Source: Halalkaliarchaeum sp036625675
GTDB taxonomy: Archaea > Halobacteriota > Halobacteria > Halobacteriales > Haloferacaceae
NCBI GenBank assembly: GCA_036625675.1
Contig: JAZKTH010000135.1
Location: 1 to 6,644, forward strand
DNA: 6,644 nt
Direction: 5' to 3'
Below the pieces are notes generated by a model, which saw only the letters and a list, made by a program, of their open reading frames with translations, made no database searches and was not told where the DNA came from. This document shows positions 5,605-6,644 of the stretch, one piece after another; the first letter of the stretch is position 1, and the number at the start of each line of letters is the position of its first letter. A program made the translations under genes and the position numbers.

Positions 5605-6168
5605 ATGGCGGGGGTCGCGTTTCGTACCTTCCCGCTCGAGATCCCGATCGTCGCCGCCGCGGGGGCCCTGGAAGCGCTCGTCGAGTCGGCGACAGGGTGG
5701 CCCGGCATGGGAATCATCTTCGTCTACTCGTTTCTGATCGCGTTCGTTCTCCCCGGCCCCAGCGAGGTCGTGCTCGCGGCGCCGCTCAACCTCGGGCTTC
5801 CAACCTGGGCACACTTCGGGAGCATCATGCTGGTCAGCGCGACGGGGAAGGCTATCGGGAGCGTGTTCGCGTTCCACATCGGCCAGGAGGTGAAGCGATC
5901 AGGACCCGTAACCCGCTGGCTGCGTCGGTCCCGCTGGAACGTCATGGAGTGGTCGGAGAAGAAGTCCGTTCATATCGCCCAGCGGTACGGCTACGCAGGG
6001 CTCGCGATCGCGCTGTCCGTCCCGTTCTTCCCGGACACGATCTCGATTTACGCCTTCGCCGTCCTCGAACGCGACTACCTGCGGTTCTCCGTAGCGACGT
6101 TCCTCGGAAGTCTCGGTCGCCTCGTCGTCACGGTCGGACTCTTCGGCGGACTCTTCGTGCTTACGTGA
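5605..6168 (+). CDS. VTT-domain (DedA/YqaA-like, SNARE-associated) membrane protein
   Basis: This 187-residue polytopic membrane protein is most like the YqaA branch of the VTT/DedA family, whose members act in membrane-lipid handling such as lipid-carrier transport or scrambling; its own substrate is unknown. Hydrophobic segments lie at about 35-62, 70-93, 128-152 and 160-186. Family-like motifs are FVLPGPSEVVLAAPL (47-61), the Gly-spaced helix SATGKAIGSVFAFHIGQ (78-94), and RYGYAGLAIALSVPFFPD (127-144), which matches the second conserved half with its Pro-rich re-entrant turn. A basic amphipathic stretch (VKRSG...RWLRRSRW, 96-111) links the halves. Its ATG is the very next base after the sulfatase TAG, so it is probably translated by coupling and works in the same pathway. 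No good Shine-Dalgarno is visible. Confidence 0.8.
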   Translation: MAGVAFRTFPLEIPIVAAAGALEALVESATGWPGMGIIFVYSFLIAFVLPGPSEVVLAAPLNLGLPTWAHFGSIMLVSATGKAIGSVFAFHIGQEVKRSGPVTRWLRRSRWNVMEWSEKKSVHIAQRYGYAGLAIALSVPFFPDTISIYAFAVLERDYLRFSVATFLGSLGRLVVTVGLFGGLFVLT

Positions 6169-6186
6169 ACGCCCGCTGTCGGCCCC

Positions 6187-6204
6187 CGGGCGCGAGTTCG
6201 CCCG
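6187..6204 (+). other. GC-rich hairpin after the VTT gene
   Basis: CGGGCG, a 6-nt loop (CGAGTT) and CGCCCG form a perfect 6-bp stem 18 nt past the VTT stop codon. No T-run follows, so a transcription-terminator call is weak. It may protect or mark the 3' end of the operon mRNA. The rest of 6169-6322 shows only the promoter at about 6292. Confidence 0.35.
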
Positions 6205-6290
6205 ACGGAACGGGTCGCGACAGCACGAGCGTGACAATATCAACAGTACGCGTTTGCTATCGGGGGATCGGTGGCGATTCCACGGGTGTC

Positions 6291-6298
6291 GTTTATCG
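6291..6298 (+). promoter_or_regulatory. TATA-like box for the ABC ATPase gene
   Basis: GTTTATCG is centred about 28 nt before the ATG at 6323, the leaderless spacing also seen for other genes in this window. It gives the ATPase gene its own promoter, separate from the sulfatase/VTT operon. Confidence 0.5.
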
Positions 6299-6322
6299 GC
6301 GTCCAGCCCGTATTCGTTTCCG

Positions 6323-6644
6323 ATGGGAGAATCCGGGACGACTGGGCGAGAGACCGTGGCGGGGACCGGCGACCGGAGTGACCCGTCGGGCGCCGAGGCC
6401 AGATCCGTCGGCGATCAGCCGGACGCCGGACGCGATCCAGCACTCGTTGTCGACGGGGTGTCGAAACAGTTCGGGGGCGGGGACGACGCGGTCCTCGCAG
6501 TCGACGGGGTGAGCTTCGCGATCGACCGCGGCTCGGTCGTGGGCCTGCTGGGACCGAACGGCGCCGGAAAAACGACGCTCATCAAGTGCGTCCTCGGAAT
6601 CGTCATCCCGGATTCGGGTTCGGTTCGGGTGCTCGGCAGCGAGG
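6323..6644 (+). CDS. ABC transporter ATP-binding protein (N-terminal part, cut by window edge)
   Basis: 107 residues are visible and the frame is open at the right edge. The nucleotide-binding domain begins near residue 40 (ALVVDGVSKQFGGG). Walker A is GPNGAGKTT (77-85), preceded by VVGLLG and followed by LIKCVLGIVIPDSGSVRVLG (86-105), typical of ATPases of the CcmA/NatA/DrrA type that pair with ABC-2 exporters. Walker B and the signature motif lie outside the window. Residues 1-39 form an unusual hydrophilic, Gly/Ser/Asp-rich extension before the domain. The TATA-like box 28 nt before the ATG at 6323 supports this longer start; the GTG codon for Val42, just before the domain, is a possible alternative. 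A permease gene is expected just downstream. The substrate is unknown. Confidence 0.88.
   Translation, partial: MGESGTTGRETVAGTGDRSDPSGAEARSVGDQPDAGRDPALVVDGVSKQFGGGDDAVLAVDGVSFAIDRGSVVGLLGPNGAGKTTLIKCVLGIVIPDSGSVRVLGSE

Noticed and set aside
6187..6204. Intrinsic transcription terminator
   Set aside because: The hairpin is real but no T-rich tract follows, and archaeal termination depends mainly on T-tracts. Kept only as a hairpin.

Overview
The window looks like a piece of a halophilic archaeal (class Halobacteria) chromosome. It is GC-rich, and its soluble proteins are rich in Asp and Glu. Several genes match families I know mainly from haloarchaea: a VNG_1110C-type small protein, a DUF5518 membrane protein and a Tat-type lipoprotein. 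Several genes have a TATA-like box about 27-33 nt before the start codon, which is the haloarchaeal pattern for leaderless or nearly leaderless mRNAs. Genus cannot be fixed from this sequence. No rRNA, tRNA, CRISPR array, integrase or transposase gene was seen.

Layout, left to right. Positions 1-177 (-) hold the N-terminus of a BMP-family solute-binding lipoprotein cut by the window edge. Positions 236-436 (-) hold a 66-residue haloarchaeal small protein. After a divergent promoter region, 584-1930 (+) encodes an enlarged PcrB/geranylgeranylglyceryl-phosphate-synthase-like TIM-barrel protein with about 150 extra C-terminal residues. It converges, with 3 bp between stop codons, on 1934-3178 (-), a 414-residue protein with a PD-(D/E)XK nuclease-like N-terminal domain. 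Positions 3179-3422 separate that gene from the divergent DUF5518 membrane protein gene (3423-3806, +) and hold a compound tandem repeat (two 19-bp units, then three 32-bp units and a fragment).

Positions 3807-4119 are noncoding or nearly so. They contain an approximately 126-bp segment bounded by a perfect 14-bp inverted repeat, a strong TATA box at 3951, and a long leader with a possible 19-codon upstream ORF. This leads into a sulfatase/alkaline-phosphatase-superfamily gene (4120-5604, +) whose usual catalytic Cys is replaced by Thr. A VTT/DedA-YqaA-like membrane protein (5605-6168, +) begins on the base after its stop codon, so the two are almost certainly co-transcribed. After a 154-bp gap, a probable leaderless promoter drives an ABC transporter ATPase (6323 to the edge, +).

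How the genes fit together: the sulfatase/VTT pair is the only clear operon and suggests envelope or lipid-linked metabolism. The PcrB-like gene points to ether-lipid chemistry. These functional links are inference. No complete defence or mobile system is visible. The least explained elements are the repeat array between the nuclease-like and DUF5518 genes, the 14-bp inverted-repeat segment with the leader after it, and the C-terminal extension of the PcrB-like protein.
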